In this document: piece by piece, positions 33,583 to 42,866 of the stretch
Layout: every line of letters begins with the position of its first letter
How positions within the stretch are numbered: position 1 is the first letter of the stretch
Assembly (NCBI GenBank): GCA_030267325.1
Contig: JAJDJS010000005.1
Location: 28,887 to 92,886 of the forward strand
DNA from: Desulfosarcina sp. OttesenSCG-928-A07
Lineage (GTDB): Bacteria; Desulfobacterota; Desulfobacteria; Desulfobacterales; Desulfosarcinaceae
Direction: 5' to 3'
DNA: 64,000 nt
Made by a program: the position numbers and the translations under genes
The notes under the pieces: generated by a model
Databases searched by the model: none
Told to the model about the DNA's origin: nothing
What the model saw: the letters and a program-made list of their open reading frames with translations, nothing else

Positions 33583-34392
33583 TTATGCAATGATATCGTT
33601 CAGGCTGATTTCCACTTCTTCGCCATTTTCGACTTTTACCGACAGGCGGTTGCAGATGACATTGTGGCGGGTGACTTTTCCCGGGCCTTTTTGGGTGTTT
33701 ACACGTTCTCCGATTTTGGGAAAATCAGCCTTGAGATCACGGTAAATGTCGTTTTCAAAGGTCAGACAGCACATGAGGCGGCCGCACTGACCGGATATTT
33801 TGGTGGGGTTGAGAGACAATCCCTGCTGCTTGGCCATCCGGATCGATATGGGGTCAAATTTTTCCAGAAATGAGGTACAGCAGAAAATACGCCCGCACCG
33901 GCCGATACCGCCGCACATTTTGGCCTGGTGGCGGATTCCCACCTGGCGCATCTCAATCCGCACATGAAACGCTTTGACCAGAATCTTGACCAGCTGGCGA
34001 AAATCCACTCTGCTCTCGGCCGTAAAAAAAAAGGTCAGCCGGCTGGCGTCAAAGGTGCTTTCCACGGAAAACAAATTCATGGGAAGCTCCAGGGACTTAA
34101 TGTGCTGCAGGCAAAAGGCGTGGGCTTTCTGTTCGATTTCCCGATTATGGTCCAGTTGTTCCTGGTCCTTTTCGGTTAACCGGCGCAGAACTTTTTTAAG
34201 GGGTTTGGGAGGCGGCAGAGAAAGATCAACAGGTTCCGGCGGCGCCACGACCGTGGCAACTGCCTGTCCGTTTTCGGTTTCCACAACCACCTGATCCCCG
34301 GCATCGGGAAAAATCACGTCACAGGAAAAATCATAGATTTTCCCGCCGCTTTTAAATTGAACGCCCACTTTGCGGGCTGGATTTTCATTCAT
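33583..34392 (-). CDS. ricT: PSP1-domain protein RicT/YaaT
   Basis: The 269-residue protein has a PSP1 core with GGIGRCGRIFCCTSFLEKFD and SGQCGRLMCC, the Cys-rich signature of RicT. In Bacillus RicT joins RicA and RicF in an Fe-S-containing complex that promotes RNase Y processing of transcripts. A proline-rich segment (VDLSLPPPKPLKKVL) lies near 50-65. The start overlaps the holB stop by four bases (ATGA). It is co-directional with metG, 24 bases upstream of it. No ricA or ricF partner is present in the window. Confidence 0.92.
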   Translation of the reverse strand: MNENPARKVGVQFKSGGKIYDFSCDVIFPDAGDQVVVETENGQAVATVVAPPEPVDLSLPPPKPLKKVLRRLTEKDQEQLDHNREIEQKAHAFCLQHIKSLELPMNLFSVESTFDASRLTFFFTAESRVDFRQLVKILVKAFHVRIEMRQVGIRHQAKMCGGIGRCGRIFCCTSFLEKFDPISIRMAKQQGLSLNPTKISGQCGRLMCCLTFENDIYRDLKADFPKIGERVNTQKGPGKVTRHNVICNRLSVKVENGEEVEISLNDIIA

Positions 34393-35513
34393 GGGGACAC
34401 GTTTTGGGTTGAGTTCAGCTTTCCGATCATTTTCAGGAGCATGGCATCCAGGGTCAGTCTGGCATTGGCGTTGGCCAGAAGGGCGGCTTTGGCCTCCAGA
34501 ACCGCTTCCATCTGCCGGAGCCGGTGTTTCAGGTGCTTTTTGGGCGCACTGTCCCGGCAGTGGGAAAGCGGGTCCCGGCCAAGGACCTGCGAGGGATCAA
34601 TGTCTGCCACCACAAGATCCCGAAGCCACATCAAAAGGGTATCCAACGTGTCTTCAATCCATTCTTTTCTGGCGGCCAGTTTTTCGGAAAACAGGAGCCA
34701 TGCACGCAAATCCGTATCTCGATCTCCCGTCAGCCGGTCCATGACCCGAATGACCCAGTTCCGGCGGGATTGCCATCCAAGGTCCAAAAGGGTTTTGGCG
34801 CGGGTGTAACTGCCGCCGCACAAGGGGGCCACCTTTCGGGCGGTTTCCGGATCAATTCCGTCACGGGTTGTCAGCAAGGTTTCAATGACGCTTTCGTTAA
34901 GGGGCATGAAGCGAACTTGCTGGCACCGGGAAACCACTGTGGGCAAAAGATCGGCAGCCTCCACAGCCGTCAAAATCATCAGGGTCCGGGGCGGCGGTTC
35001 TTCCAGGATCTTTAAGAGCGCGTTTGCTGCTTCCGGATTCAGGGCTTGGGCATCGGACAAAATCACCACCCACTGCCTTGCCTCATGGGGCCTTAAGGAC
35101 AATGTCCGCAGCAAGGTCCGAATCTGGTCAATCCGGATGACCGATGCGTGCGGCGCAATGGAGATGATGTCCGGATGAAGGCCTTCGGCGATTTTTCTGC
35201 AGGATTTACATTCCCCGCAGGCGTCCGCCATACTTGGGTCAAGTGCGTCGGAAGTTGATGCGTCCGAATTCAGCATTGCCGGTTCAGAATGATCGGGACC
35301 CGGAAAAACAGCATCCGTCCGATCCTTACGATTGCTTAAGGCCAGACAATTACACGCCATGGCAAATGCCGTGGCAGCTGTTTTTTTTCCAACGCCGGCA
35401 TTTCCGGTAAAGAGCAGTGCATGGGGAAATGCGCCCCTGCACACAAACCGTTTGAGCAGCCCGACAGGGGACGCCTGGCCCAGAATAAAAGAAAATCCGA
35501 TGGCTGTGGTCAT
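34389..35513 (-). CDS. holB: DNA polymerase III subunit delta'
   Basis: The 374-residue clamp-loader subunit has Walker A-like GNAGVGKKT near 39-47 and the zinc-binding ACGECKSC near 96-103. NALLKILEEPPP and SRCQ are conserved in tau/delta' subunits, and SRC includes the arginine-finger-like SRC motif. It loads the sliding clamp at the fork. A serine- and aspartate-rich insert lies near 60-95, between the Walker A region and the zinc motif, and is longer than usual. It is coupled to ricT by a four-base overlap. Confidence 0.92.
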   Translation of the reverse strand: MTTAIGFSFILGQASPVGLLKRFVCRGAFPHALLFTGNAGVGKKTAATAFAMACNCLALSNRKDRTDAVFPGPDHSEPAMLNSDASTSDALDPSMADACGECKSCRKIAEGLHPDIISIAPHASVIRIDQIRTLLRTLSLRPHEARQWVVILSDAQALNPEAANALLKILEEPPPRTLMILTAVEAADLLPTVVSRCQQVRFMPLNESVIETLLTTRDGIDPETARKVAPLCGGSYTRAKTLLDLGWQSRRNWVIRVMDRLTGDRDTDLRAWLLFSEKLAARKEWIEDTLDTLLMWLRDLVVADIDPSQVLGRDPLSHCRDSAPKKHLKHRLRQMEAVLEAKAALLANANARLTLDAMLLKMIGKLNSTQNVSP

Positions 35514-35600
35514 GCCGATTCCATTTTAATCCCGGACCGGGTATGGTGTTCTGAAAAAGCGCAAAAAAACCGGAAAATACGTTAAAAAACAGACAAGCGC

Positions 35601-35876
35601 TTATCGATCTACCCGCTCTTTGAGTTCTTTTCCGGCTTTAAAAAAAGGCAATTTTTTGGGTTTGATCGTAACCTTTTCACCGGTTTTGGGGTTGCGGCCG
35701 GTATAGCTTTGATATTCTTTGACAAAAAAGCTGCACAGACCGCGAATTTCAACCCGTTCGCCCCTGGCCATGGCCTCAGTCATGCTGTCAAAGAAAATCT
35801 GAACGACTTTTGCCGCATCTGTTTTGGAGATATCAGCCTTGTTTTTTAACTCGGAGATCAACTCCAGCTTGTTCAT
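35601..35876 (-). CDS. HU/IHF-family DNA-binding protein
   Basis: The 91-residue protein starts MNKLELISELKNKADISKTDA and has the DNA-arm signature GRNPKTGEKVTI, ending in a basic tail. It bends DNA as a homo- or heterodimer. It is a single small gene with its own promoter (35920-35949) and a strong GGAAGGAG ribosome binding site. Whether it is HU or an IHF subunit cannot be settled by eye; the arm reads more like HU. Confidence 0.95.
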   Translation of the reverse strand: MNKLELISELKNKADISKTDAAKVVQIFFDSMTEAMARGERVEIRGLCSFFVKEYQSYTGRNPKTGEKVTIKPKKLPFFKAGKELKERVDR

Positions 35877-35919
35877 TTGGACTCCTTCCGGACCTCTTGA
35901 CGGTTCATCAAACGCTACC

Positions 35920-35949
35920 CCTATAGACTGTAACTTTATAAGAAGTCAA
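35920..35949 (-). promoter_or_regulatory. Promoter of the HU-family gene
   Basis: On the minus strand TTGACT (35944-35949) is a -35 box and, after 18 bases, TATAGG (35920-35925) is the -10. Transcription would start about 35-40 bases ahead of the ATG at 35876. Confidence 0.6.
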
Positions 35950-36289
35950 GTAGTTATGCGGATATTCCCATAAGTTTGTCCGCGTCCGCAGCGATAACCG
36001 ATACAACGCGTTTTACTCGCGACATGAAACAGGGTTTTCTAACGAGGTGTAACAGTTTGAATTTATTATCAAACGAAGTTTTTCTGGTTATTAATATCAA
36101 ATAATTTCAAAGTGTTAAAAGCTATATGCAGCACTATTGAATATTTTTAAATCAGCTTTGGAAAGGCCATTGCATACCCAAAACGGAGAGCTGTTTTTCG
36201 GTCATCAAAGGGCTTTCCCGTTCCTTTGGGGTATGATAGATATTACCTTTATTTTCAAGGAGAAAGAATTTTTTATCCAGGTATTTTAC
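35950..36289. other. AT-rich intergenic stretch
   Basis: This 340-bp region is AT-rich, especially 36050-36130, and carries no supported gene. A reading frame from 36137 in frame with the TrmJ-like gene begins in non-homologous sequence and is rejected. Part of it (36054-36116) resembles 56545-56602. Confidence 0.5.
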
Positions 36290-37027
36290 ATGAGTGACAT
36301 CCATATTGTGCTTGTTGAACCCCAGGGACCCATCAATGTGGGGTCCGTGTGTCGGGTGATGATGAATTTCGGTTTCAAGGCGCTCCGGCTGGTGAATCCC
36401 TGCCCGGCGTATCATTCCCTTGAGGCCCGCCGCATGGCGCTGAAAGCTGAATCCATTCTTTCAGACGCTGCTATTTTTCCCACCCTGGCCGATGCTGTGG
36501 CAGATTGTCACCTGATTTTCGGCACCACCCGCCGGTTCGGAAAATACCGGGAAGACTTTCTTTCACCCGAATCTGCGGTCCGGCAAATCTGGAGTCAGCC
36601 GCCGGGCATTCGGACCGCCTTTGTGTTTGGCCGTGAAGATCGGGGGCTGCATACAGCCGAGCTGGATCTGTGCCATTTTTTTGTGACCATCGGAACAGAT
36701 CCGGCCTATCCGTCGCTGAATCTCTCCCATGCTGTGGCCCTTATTCTTTATGGGCTGAAAACAGTGGAAAATACCTATCCCCATCCGGAAACCCAGCCCA
36801 TTGCAATGCCTGCCGAAAGCCGGGACATTGAGCTTATGTTCCAGCATATGCGGCGCACGCTTCTGGACATTGACTATCTGGACGAGCAGAACCCGGATCA
36901 TATTTTACGTGCCTTCAGAAGACTTTGGGGGCGAGGTGGCCTGACCGGTCGTGAGGTCCGGATTCTTCAGGGATTATGGAACCGGATTGACTGGATGGCG
37001 GGCCAGTTAAAAAAAGGATCTCCATGA
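36290..37027 (+). CDS. trmJ: SpoU/TrmH-family RNA 2'-O-methyltransferase, TrmJ-like
   Basis: The 245-residue protein begins MSDIHIVLVEPQGPINVGS, where PxNxGSVCRVMMNFG is motif 1 of the SPOUT/TrmH family. FVFGREDRGLHTAEL and YPSLNLSHAVALILY are motifs 2 and 3 of the knotted SAM site. The length equals that of TrmJ, which methylates position 32 of tRNA. The start at 36290 is chosen for homology; the upstream part is discarded. TrmJ differs from other SPOUT enzymes only subtly, so the exact target is inferred. The next gene overlaps its stop by four bases. Confidence 0.82.
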   Translation: MSDIHIVLVEPQGPINVGSVCRVMMNFGFKALRLVNPCPAYHSLEARRMALKAESILSDAAIFPTLADAVADCHLIFGTTRRFGKYREDFLSPESAVRQIWSQPPGIRTAFVFGREDRGLHTAELDLCHFFVTIGTDPAYPSLNLSHAVALILYGLKTVENTYPHPETQPIAMPAESRDIELMFQHMRRTLLDIDYLDEQNPDHILRAFRRLWGRGGLTGREVRILQGLWNRIDWMAGQLKKGSP

Positions 37028-37353
37028 GATTTCCCACTCCAAAACGATTTGACCTGATCAAACGCCTGATTCTGGACTGTCGCCTGCTGGCGGGCCTGAT
37101 CAAAGACTACATCACCGGCCGTTATCGAAATGTATCGGCCCTGTCGGGTGTTATCTGTGTTCTGATGCTGGCCTATATTGTCATTCCCATGGATCTGGTC
37201 AGTGATTTTATTCCTGGTTTCGGCCAGTTGGACGATGTGGCGGTTTTTCTTGTCGGCCTGGGGTTTCTGGAAAAAGACCTTTACCGCTACCAGGCATGGA
37301 AAAAAGAAAAATCCGATCCCCAGACAACTGACGATCCAATGAACCCCGATTGA
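37024..37353 (+). CDS. DUF1232 (YkvA-like) membrane protein
   Basis: The 109-residue protein has a DUF1232 core: YRNVSALSGVICVLMLAYIV, then IPMDLVSDFIPGFGQLDD and VAVFLVGLGF, with the characteristic IPxDLxxDFIPxxGxLDD. Two membrane helices are likely. The family's function is unknown. The start overlaps the TrmJ-like gene stop (ATGA), so the two are coupled. A bidirectional terminator lies 32 bases past its stop. Confidence 0.85.
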   Translation: MRFPTPKRFDLIKRLILDCRLLAGLIKDYITGRYRNVSALSGVICVLMLAYIVIPMDLVSDFIPGFGQLDDVAVFLVGLGFLEKDLYRYQAWKKEKSDPQTTDDPMNPD

Positions 37354-37384
37354 CAACATCCGAACATCGTCCAAATAAAAAAAG

Positions 37385-37418
37385 AAAGGAGAGCGGAAAA
37401 TCTCTCCGCTCTCCTTTT
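37385..37418. terminator. Bidirectional rho-independent terminator
   Basis: AAAGGAGAGCGG (37385-37396) pairs perfectly with CCGCTCTCCTTT (37406-37417) around a 9-nt loop. T-runs follow on both strands. It separates the convergent DUF1232 and sat genes and can stop both. Confidence 0.9.
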
Positions 37419-37459
37419 GGATCAGAATTGGACTGGCTTAAAAAAGGCAGATTCGGCGC

Positions 37460-38731
37460 TTAGTTGCCGGTGGCTGCCTTGTGGGTTTTGATTTCGACCT
37501 TTTCGGTCAGTCCCTCGTAGTATTTGCGCAGAATCACAACGACTTCGTCGCGTCCGAAATGATCCGGAAGCTGCATGTTTTCGGAGAGCATCTTGCGGAG
37601 CATGGTGCCGGACAGGAGGACGCGGTCGTCCTTGCTGTGGGGGCAGGTGCGCAGGGAAGCCATGCCGTCGCATTTGTGGCAGTAGAAGGTCCAGTCGATC
37701 TTCAGCGGTTTGCAAAGCAGCGCTTTTCCGCCACCCGGGGTGGGGATTTTGTCGAAAATGGTCTGGGCTTCGAACATGCCGTAGAAATCGCCGACACCCG
37801 CGTGGTCACGGCCGATGATCATTTTGGAACATCCGTAGTTCTGGCGGAAGGTGGCGTGCAGCAGGGCTTCACGCGGACCGGCATAGCGCATATCCAGGGG
37901 ATAGCCGCCCTGAATCACATTTTTCTCCACAAAATAGTTTTTCACCAGCGCGTCAATACATTTCACCCGGACTTCAGCCGGGATGTCGCCGGGTTTCAGG
38001 TTTCCGACCAGAGAGTGAATGTAAACGCCGTCACACACTTCCACAGCAATTTTGCACAGATATTCATGGGACCGGTGCATGGGGTTTCTGAGCTGCAGGG
38101 CAGCAATATCGCTCCAGCCGCGTTCTTCGAACAGTTTCCGGGATTCGGCCGGGCGATGGTAAACGCCGGCATACTTGGTGGGATATTCGCCTTCGCTGAG
38201 GACCTTGACCGGGCCAGCCAAGTTGAATTCTTTCTGGTTCATGACCATCTGGACGCCGGGATGATCGTCCTTGGCGATTTTCCAGAACTCTTCCACCGTC
38301 GGGGTGCCTTCGCCCATGAAAGTTTTTTCGCATTCCCATTTTTTGTCGGCGTCGGTCATCTCGTATTTCTCGGTGACCTTCATGGTGGCCATGATCTCTT
38401 TGCCTTCCGGATCGTACAGTGCCACTTCATCGCCAACATTAACGGCATCCGCGTCTGCTTTGGAAACATCCAGACACACGGGAACCGGCCAGAAGGTGCC
38501 GTCAGCGGTTAGGAAGTTTTCGCAAACGCCTTTCCAGTCCGCCTTTGTCATAAAGCCGGTCAGCGGGCTGAAACCACCGATGCCGATCATGATGAGATCA
38601 CCTTTGACGCGCGGCGTAATCTCGATCTGTTTCAGTCCGGCCGCCTTTTTGAGTTCGGCTTCTCTTTCCGCGCCTTCAAGCAGGCATACGGTCAGGCCCT
38701 TTCCACCATGGGGGGGGAGCAGTGTTGACAT
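37460..38731 (-). CDS. sat: ATP sulfurylase (sulfate adenylyltransferase), dissimilatory type
   Basis: The 423-residue protein has [13 protein letters not shown] near 213-225 (the HxxH nucleotide-binding motif) and GRDHAGVG near 305-312. A C-terminal zinc knuckle (CHKCDGM, CPHSKD) typical of dissimilatory Sat is present. It activates sulfate to adenosine 5'-phosphosulfate, the first step of sulfate respiration. The start at 38731 follows AAAGGAG. It has its own promoter (38827-38855) and terminator (37385-37418), so it is monocistronic. AprAB and the pyrophosphatase are not in the window. Confidence 0.96.
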   Translation of the reverse strand: MSTLLPPHGGKGLTVCLLEGAEREAELKKAAGLKQIEITPRVKGDLIMIGIGGFSPLTGFMTKADWKGVCENFLTADGTFWPVPVCLDVSKADADAVNVGDEVALYDPEGKEIMATMKVTEKYEMTDADKKWECEKTFMGEGTPTVEEFWKIAKDDHPGVQMVMNQKEFNLAGPVKVLSEGEYPTKYAGVYHRPAESRKLFEERGWSDIAALQLRNPMHRSHEYLCKIAVEVCDGVYIHSLVGNLKPGDIPAEVRVKCIDALVKNYFVEKNVIQGGYPLDMRYAGPREALLHATFRQNYGCSKMIIGRDHAGVGDFYGMFEAQTIFDKIPTPGGGKALLCKPLKIDWTFYCHKCDGMASLRTCPHSKDDRVLLSGTMLRKMLSENMQLPDHFGRDEVVVILRKYYEGLTEKVEIKTHKAATGN

Positions 38732-38826
38732 GAGTTCGATCTCCTTTCAAGTTGATTTTTTATTTTCACAATCTGTATGCACAGATGGGTCGCCGGGAGG
38801 AAAACTGAGAATATTTTGGATACCAA

Positions 38827-38855
38827 TCCCTATTTGGGAACCGGTTTTTTGTCAA
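38827..38855 (-). promoter_or_regulatory. Putative sat promoter
   Basis: On the minus strand TTGACA (38850-38855) is a perfect -35 and TAGGGA (38827-38832) lies after 17 bases. The -10 match is weak, but the leader of about 90 nt to the sat ATG is plausible. Confidence 0.4.
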
Positions 38856-38904
38856 GCATATTCCTTTCGTCTGCCAGGGATAAGTGAGAATCGGGCAGCG
38901 GACA

Positions 38905-39702
38905 TCAGAGAATCGTGATGAGCATTCGTGTCCCCACACCCATCAGCAGAACGGCAAAAATTTGTTTGAGCCGGTCCACCGGCAGGCTGTGGGCCAGACG
39001 GACGCCCAAGGGGGCAGTGAACACACTGGCCACAACAATTCCAAGCAGCGCCGGCAGGTAAATATAGCCCAGACAATGGGGCGGCAGATCCGGGACAGAC
39101 CATCCATTGTAGATATAACCAATGGTCCCGGCGATGGCGATGGGAAAGCCGATGGCCGCCGAGGTGCCGATGGCGTGGTGGACCGCCATGTTGCACCAGA
39201 CCATGAATGGCACAGACAGGGTGCCGCCGCCGATTCCCACCAGACTGGATACCGCGCCGATCACGTTTCCCACGCCGAACATGGCCGGATACCCGGGAAT
39301 GTGGCGAGACGGTTTGGGTTTTTTGTTGATCAGCATCTGAACCGCCACATAATACAGAAAAACCACGAAAAATCCTTTGAGGAACCGGGTGGACAACTGG
39401 GCTGCAATGCAGGAGCCGATAAAGGTGCCGGTAAAAATGCCGATGACGATTTTCTTCACCACATCCCAGTGAACAGCCCCGCGTTGATGGTGGGCCCAGA
39501 AACTGGAAACCGAGGTGAACATGATGCTGGCAAGGGATGTGCCCAGGGCCAGATGCATGGTCATGGTGTCCGGGATATTGACCCAGGAAAAACACAATAC
39601 CAGCATGGGGACAATGACCAGTCCCCCGCCAATGCCCAGAAGACCCGCCAGAATGCCGGCCACTACGCCCACCAAAAGGTACATCAGCAAAATTGTTGTC
39701 AT
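38905..39702 (-). CDS. TSUP (TauE/SafE)-family anion carrier
   Basis: The 265-residue membrane protein has seven to eight hydrophobic segments in two repeats. Each repeat carries the TauE/SafE motif: GLLGIGGGLVIVPML near 20-34 and LVGIGGGTLSVPFMVW near 154-169. This family moves sulfite, thiosulfate, sulfoacetate or related anions. Its position upstream of sat suggests sulfur-oxyanion traffic in sulfate respiration; that is context only. A second carrier of this family is at 57077. The start ATG at 39702 is unambiguous. Confidence 0.85.
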   Translation of the reverse strand: MTTILLMYLLVGVVAGILAGLLGIGGGLVIVPMLVLCFSWVNIPDTMTMHLALGTSLASIMFTSVSSFWAHHQRGAVHWDVVKKIVIGIFTGTFIGSCIAAQLSTRFLKGFFVVFLYYVAVQMLINKKPKPSRHIPGYPAMFGVGNVIGAVSSLVGIGGGTLSVPFMVWCNMAVHHAIGTSAAIGFPIAIAGTIGYIYNGWSVPDLPPHCLGYIYLPALLGIVVASVFTAPLGVRLAHSLPVDRLKQIFAVLLMGVGTRMLITIL

Positions 39703-39740
39703 GCCCCTGCTCCCTATCGGTTAAAAAGCTGACAGCCTGT

Positions 39741-40562
39741 TTATCCCCACAGGATTTCCGGTGGTTTGCGCTGGGGCAGACGGTGGTATTTCACCGCTGA
39801 ATAGCCGATCATCAGGGTATAATAAAACGGATAGTCCGGTAAAATCCCCAGATCCGTCCTCAGGGAAGGGAGTGCTTTGAGGGCGCCCTGGAGCATGCCG
39901 GCCCAGCAGGTTCCCAGGCCAAAACCGGGTGCGGCCAGTTCCAGGTAGGAAAGGGCCAGGGTCAAGTCCACCAGGCCGTTTCTGGCCATCGCCGGCGCCA
40001 TGGCCACCACCAGGCCCGGCGCAGAATGAAAAATGGAGTCCACGCCGTTTTCCCAGTTTTTAACGGTTCTGTCCATGTAGGGCGGCGCGGAAGCTTTGTC
40101 GTTTTCCAGCCACTGTCGTATCCAGTCAACCACTTTTGCAGCAATAGACCTGATCTGATTCTGATCGTCAATTACCCGCCACTTCAGAAGCTGAACGTTG
40201 GCCGCGGTTGGGGCATACCGTGCAATTTCAATCAGTTGCTGCAGATCCGCCCGATCCACTGGACGGGATTTAAATCGCCGAACCGACCGGCGCGACCGCA
40301 GAAACTGTTCGGCCTGGACCGGTGAAACAGAAAGGGCTGGATCTATCGCCGGTGATTCGGAAAGTCGAACCTCGGCATGATCCATGGCTCCGTGGGGACA
40401 AATGGCCACGCAATGGCCACAGCGAAGACACCCTTTTTCGCCCCTGGGTTTGAGTTCGGGATAATGTCCGGGTCCATCAAAGAGGATGATTCCCGCCGGA
40501 CAGTCCATGGCGCACAGTCCGTCCTGACGACACTTTTGCGTATCCACCCTTAAAAAGGCCAT
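39741..40562 (-). CDS. Ferredoxin-nitroreductase fusion (FMN oxidoreductase)
   Basis: The 273-residue protein has an N-terminal two-[4Fe-4S] ferredoxin domain (CRQDGLCAMDCP near 11-22 and CLRCGHCVAICP near 46-57) followed by a nitroreductase-fold FMN domain (RRSVRRFKSRPVDR near 92-105). The fusion would pass electrons from the clusters directly to FMN to reduce a quinone, nitro compound or enoyl-type substrate. The physiological substrate is unknown. CACAGGAGGACC precedes the start. A secreted nitroreductase-fold gene follows upstream on the same strand, 36 bases away. Confidence 0.85.
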   Translation of the reverse strand: MAFLRVDTQKCRQDGLCAMDCPAGIILFDGPGHYPELKPRGEKGCLRCGHCVAICPHGAMDHAEVRLSESPAIDPALSVSPVQAEQFLRSRRSVRRFKSRPVDRADLQQLIEIARYAPTAANVQLLKWRVIDDQNQIRSIAAKVVDWIRQWLENDKASAPPYMDRTVKNWENGVDSIFHSAPGLVVAMAPAMARNGLVDLTLALSYLELAAPGFGLGTCWAGMLQGALKALPSLRTDLGILPDYPFYYTLMIGYSAVKYHRLPQRKPPEILWG

Positions 40563-40598
40563 GTGTAGGTCCTCCTGTGAAAAAAACCGAAATGCCCA

Positions 40599-41237
40599 TC
40601 ATTGGGAATCTTCAGGCTTGTCATTTTTGGGCCATCCCACCGATTGAAGGATAAAAATTTTGTATCCGTCCGGCAGGGTCAGTATGCCGTCCAGTGCCCG
40701 CGCGCCCGTATTTTTCACCACATTGGAAAGTCCGGCAGATGCGCAGTACAGGCCGGCGTTTTGATATAATGAGCCCACATGCATGCCGGCAAAGGGGTCT
40801 TTTTCCGGCGCGGCATACAAAAGGGTCATGGGCGCGTCGCCCACTTTGGTCGTAACATTCTGGTCCAGAACCCGGCCCAATATGTTTTTCACCGCATCAT
40901 AGCGCCAGACACCGTTTTCAAGGACCACATAGACCTCCACGGCCTGTGTATTCTTGGCAGTGGGAGCAGTCCGCTGGCCATCTTTCCGGTTGATGCCCCA
41001 GGTGGCCCAGAGCAAGTTACTGGTTTCCTGTAAAGAAACATCCGCATCACTGAAAACGCGATCTGACCGACGTGCGAAAAGCGCTTCCATCAGCGGTTTT
41101 CCACCGGTGGTCTGGGGAGTGGGAAGAACAATGACATCTGCCTTGACGGCATCGGCGGCAAGGACCGGGGTTCCGGAAAAAACAAACAGCACCGCAACGG
41201 CAAACAGAAGAGCAAGGGATAATGTCTCACGACTCAT
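40599..41237 (-). CDS. Exported SagB/nitroreductase-fold protein
   Basis: The 212-residue protein has a Sec signal peptide (cleavage after ALA near 27). Its core matches the SagB/ThcOx branch of the nitroreductase fold: FARRSDRVFSDADVSLQ near 55-71 and LLWATWGINR near 75-84. ASAGLSNVV lies near 164-172. FMN-binding is expected. Periplasmic members of this type are found in many bacteria, with unknown substrates. It lies next to the cytosolic ferredoxin-nitroreductase fusion. AAAGGAGATCC precedes the start. Confidence 0.78.
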   Translation of the reverse strand: MSRETLSLALLFAVAVLFVFSGTPVLAADAVKADVIVLPTPQTTGGKPLMEALFARRSDRVFSDADVSLQETSNLLWATWGINRKDGQRTAPTAKNTQAVEVYVVLENGVWRYDAVKNILGRVLDQNVTTKVGDAPMTLLYAAPEKDPFAGMHVGSLYQNAGLYCASAGLSNVVKNTGARALDGILTLPDGYKIFILQSVGWPKNDKPEDSQ

Positions 41238-41286
41238 GGCGGATCTCCTTTACCAAACTAAGATTTAAATAAAAACTGCGGCGTTG

Positions 41287-42441
41287 TTACGCATGGTCCT
41301 TACTGCCCGAATGCAGAACAAGACAGGTGATTTCAGCGGGAACGCCGATACGAACAGCAAAACCAGGCCAGAGACCGGCACCCGGACTGACATACAGCTT
41401 CATGGAACCAATCGTATACCATCCCCGGGAAAATCCGTCATTTGCCCGTTTGATCAGTGGGCCCAGGCCGATGACATGACCGCCGTGGGTGTGGCCGGAA
41501 AGTTGCAAGTCCGCGCCGGCGTCAGCCGTGTCACGGGCTGTCTTGGGCTGATGGGCCATCACAAGGGTGAAGGCGCCGTCCGGCGCGCCGGAAAGGGCGG
41601 CCCTGATATCGGGCTGGGGCTGTCCGGACCGCCGGGCCACAGGATCTGTAATGCCGGCAACCACAAGGGACTCACCGTTAATGGTGAGAACCGTGTGGGC
41701 ATTGGCCAAAAGATTGAGATCCATCTTTTTGAAAACAGGTCGCCACTGGGAAAGCCCGGAATAATATTCATGATTACCCAGACAAGAAAAAATGCCGTAC
41801 CGGGCCTTTAGCCGGGTTAGTGGCACAACATCATTTTTTCTCCTGGAAACCGGTCCGTCGACGATGTCACCCGTCAATAAAATCAGATCCGGGTTCATGG
41901 CATTGGTTTTTCGAACAATGGCCTCGGCCCTGGGCCGGGTGAGGAGATCGCTGATGTGAAGATCCGTCAGCTGAACCACCTTCAGTCCGTTCAGTGCTTT
42001 GGGCAAACGGGGGAGAAAAACATCCTGGATGCGGATGTCCGGCACCCGGATCCCCTGCCAGATGCCGTATGCGCCGATGGCAAGGGCCATGATGCATAAT
42101 CCGGTTACCCGTTTCCAGTCAGGAAAGGGAAGCCGCGCATGGGGAAAGCCGAACCGGAACACCCACAGCATCCCCTTCACCAGATCGTGGATGAACAGCA
42201 AAAGAAATAAAATGAGCAGGCTGCCAAAAAGCCATCCCAGAAATGCCAGTACTGGCATGGGTAAATCCGGTGACGCCATGCCGCCGAAAAATCGCCTGAA
42301 GAAAAAGTGCTGCTGGGAAATCAGCAGAAACACACCGCCGACTGCGAGTTTGATGGACCCGTGTAGCGGGATTGAAAAAAAAAGCCGGAAGAAAATATAA
42401 AGGCAAATGGCCAGGGTGCCAAAATGGAAAAAGAAAAACAT
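41287..42441 (-). CDS. Membrane-anchored calcineurin-like metallophosphoesterase
   Basis: The 384-residue protein has four hydrophobic helices in the first 140 residues. A metallophosphoesterase domain follows with DLHISD, GDIVDG, GNHEYY and GHTHGG, the full set of two-metal ligands. Similar proteins (YkuE-like) hydrolyse lipid-linked pyrophosphates; here the substrate is unknown. ATG at 42441 with GAGAGGT is preferred to a TTG at 42483, which lies upstream of any supporting signal. A short AT-rich gap separates it from the divergent hipB promoter. Confidence 0.85.
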   Translation of the reverse strand: MFFFFHFGTLAICLYIFFRLFFSIPLHGSIKLAVGGVFLLISQQHFFFRRFFGGMASPDLPMPVLAFLGWLFGSLLILFLLLFIHDLVKGMLWVFRFGFPHARLPFPDWKRVTGLCIMALAIGAYGIWQGIRVPDIRIQDVFLPRLPKALNGLKVVQLTDLHISDLLTRPRAEAIVRKTNAMNPDLILLTGDIVDGPVSRRKNDVVPLTRLKARYGIFSCLGNHEYYSGLSQWRPVFKKMDLNLLANAHTVLTINGESLVVAGITDPVARRSGQPQPDIRAALSGAPDGAFTLVMAHQPKTARDTADAGADLQLSGHTHGGHVIGLGPLIKRANDGFSRGWYTIGSMKLYVSPGAGLWPGFAVRIGVPAEITCLVLHSGSKDHA

Positions 42442-42543
42442 ATACCTCTCAATACTTGGGAAAACCCTCTTTAAAGATATCAAATTTGATCATTATACCA
42501 CGATCAGGGGGTATCGCCAGAAAAATATGGATCCGCAGGTTCT

Positions 42544-42593
42544 TGACGGATGGGTTAAAATACAGTATTTTTTAAAAATATAACCGATCGGTA
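42544..42593 (+). promoter_or_regulatory. hipBA promoter and candidate operator
   Basis: TTGACG at 42544-42549 and TATTTT at 42567-42572 with a 17-base spacer fit a sigma70 promoter. Just downstream ACCGATCGGT (42584-42593) is a perfect 10-bp palindrome, a natural site for HipB to repress its own operon. The leader to hipB lacks a strong ribosome binding site. Confidence 0.55.
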
Positions 42594-42608
42594 AAATTTT
42601 TAAATGCC

Positions 42609-42866
42609 ATGACACAACAGATCAAGATAAGCTTTCCCATCGAGTTTTTCGGTGTGGAAGCCCTGGGGCGGGCCATCAAAAAAGTGCGAAAGCTCAGGGG
42701 GATGAGTCAGTATGACCTGGCCCTCAGGACCAACACCAGTACGAAGTTTATCAGTAATGTGGAAAACGGCAAAGATACAGCGCAGCTGGGAAAGGTTCTC
42801 TTGTTGGTACGGGTTCTGGACATGGGGACACAGTTGATTGATCTCAGAGACGGGAATCACTTATGA
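42609..42866 (+). CDS. hipB: HipB-type antitoxin (HTH_3/XRE)
   Basis: The 85-residue protein has an XRE-type helix-turn-helix: KLRGMSQYDLALRTNTSTKF near 28-47, then ISNVENGKDT. It should dimerise on the palindrome at 42584-42593 and neutralise HipA. The stop overlaps the hipA start (ATGA), giving the normal antitoxin-first operon. A second ATG at 42604 is out of frame. The ribosome binding site is poor, so expression may be weak or leaderless. Confidence 0.9.
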   Translation: MTQQIKISFPIEFFGVEALGRAIKKVRKLRGMSQYDLALRTNTSTKFISNVENGKDTAQLGKVLLLVRVLDMGTQLIDLRDGNHL

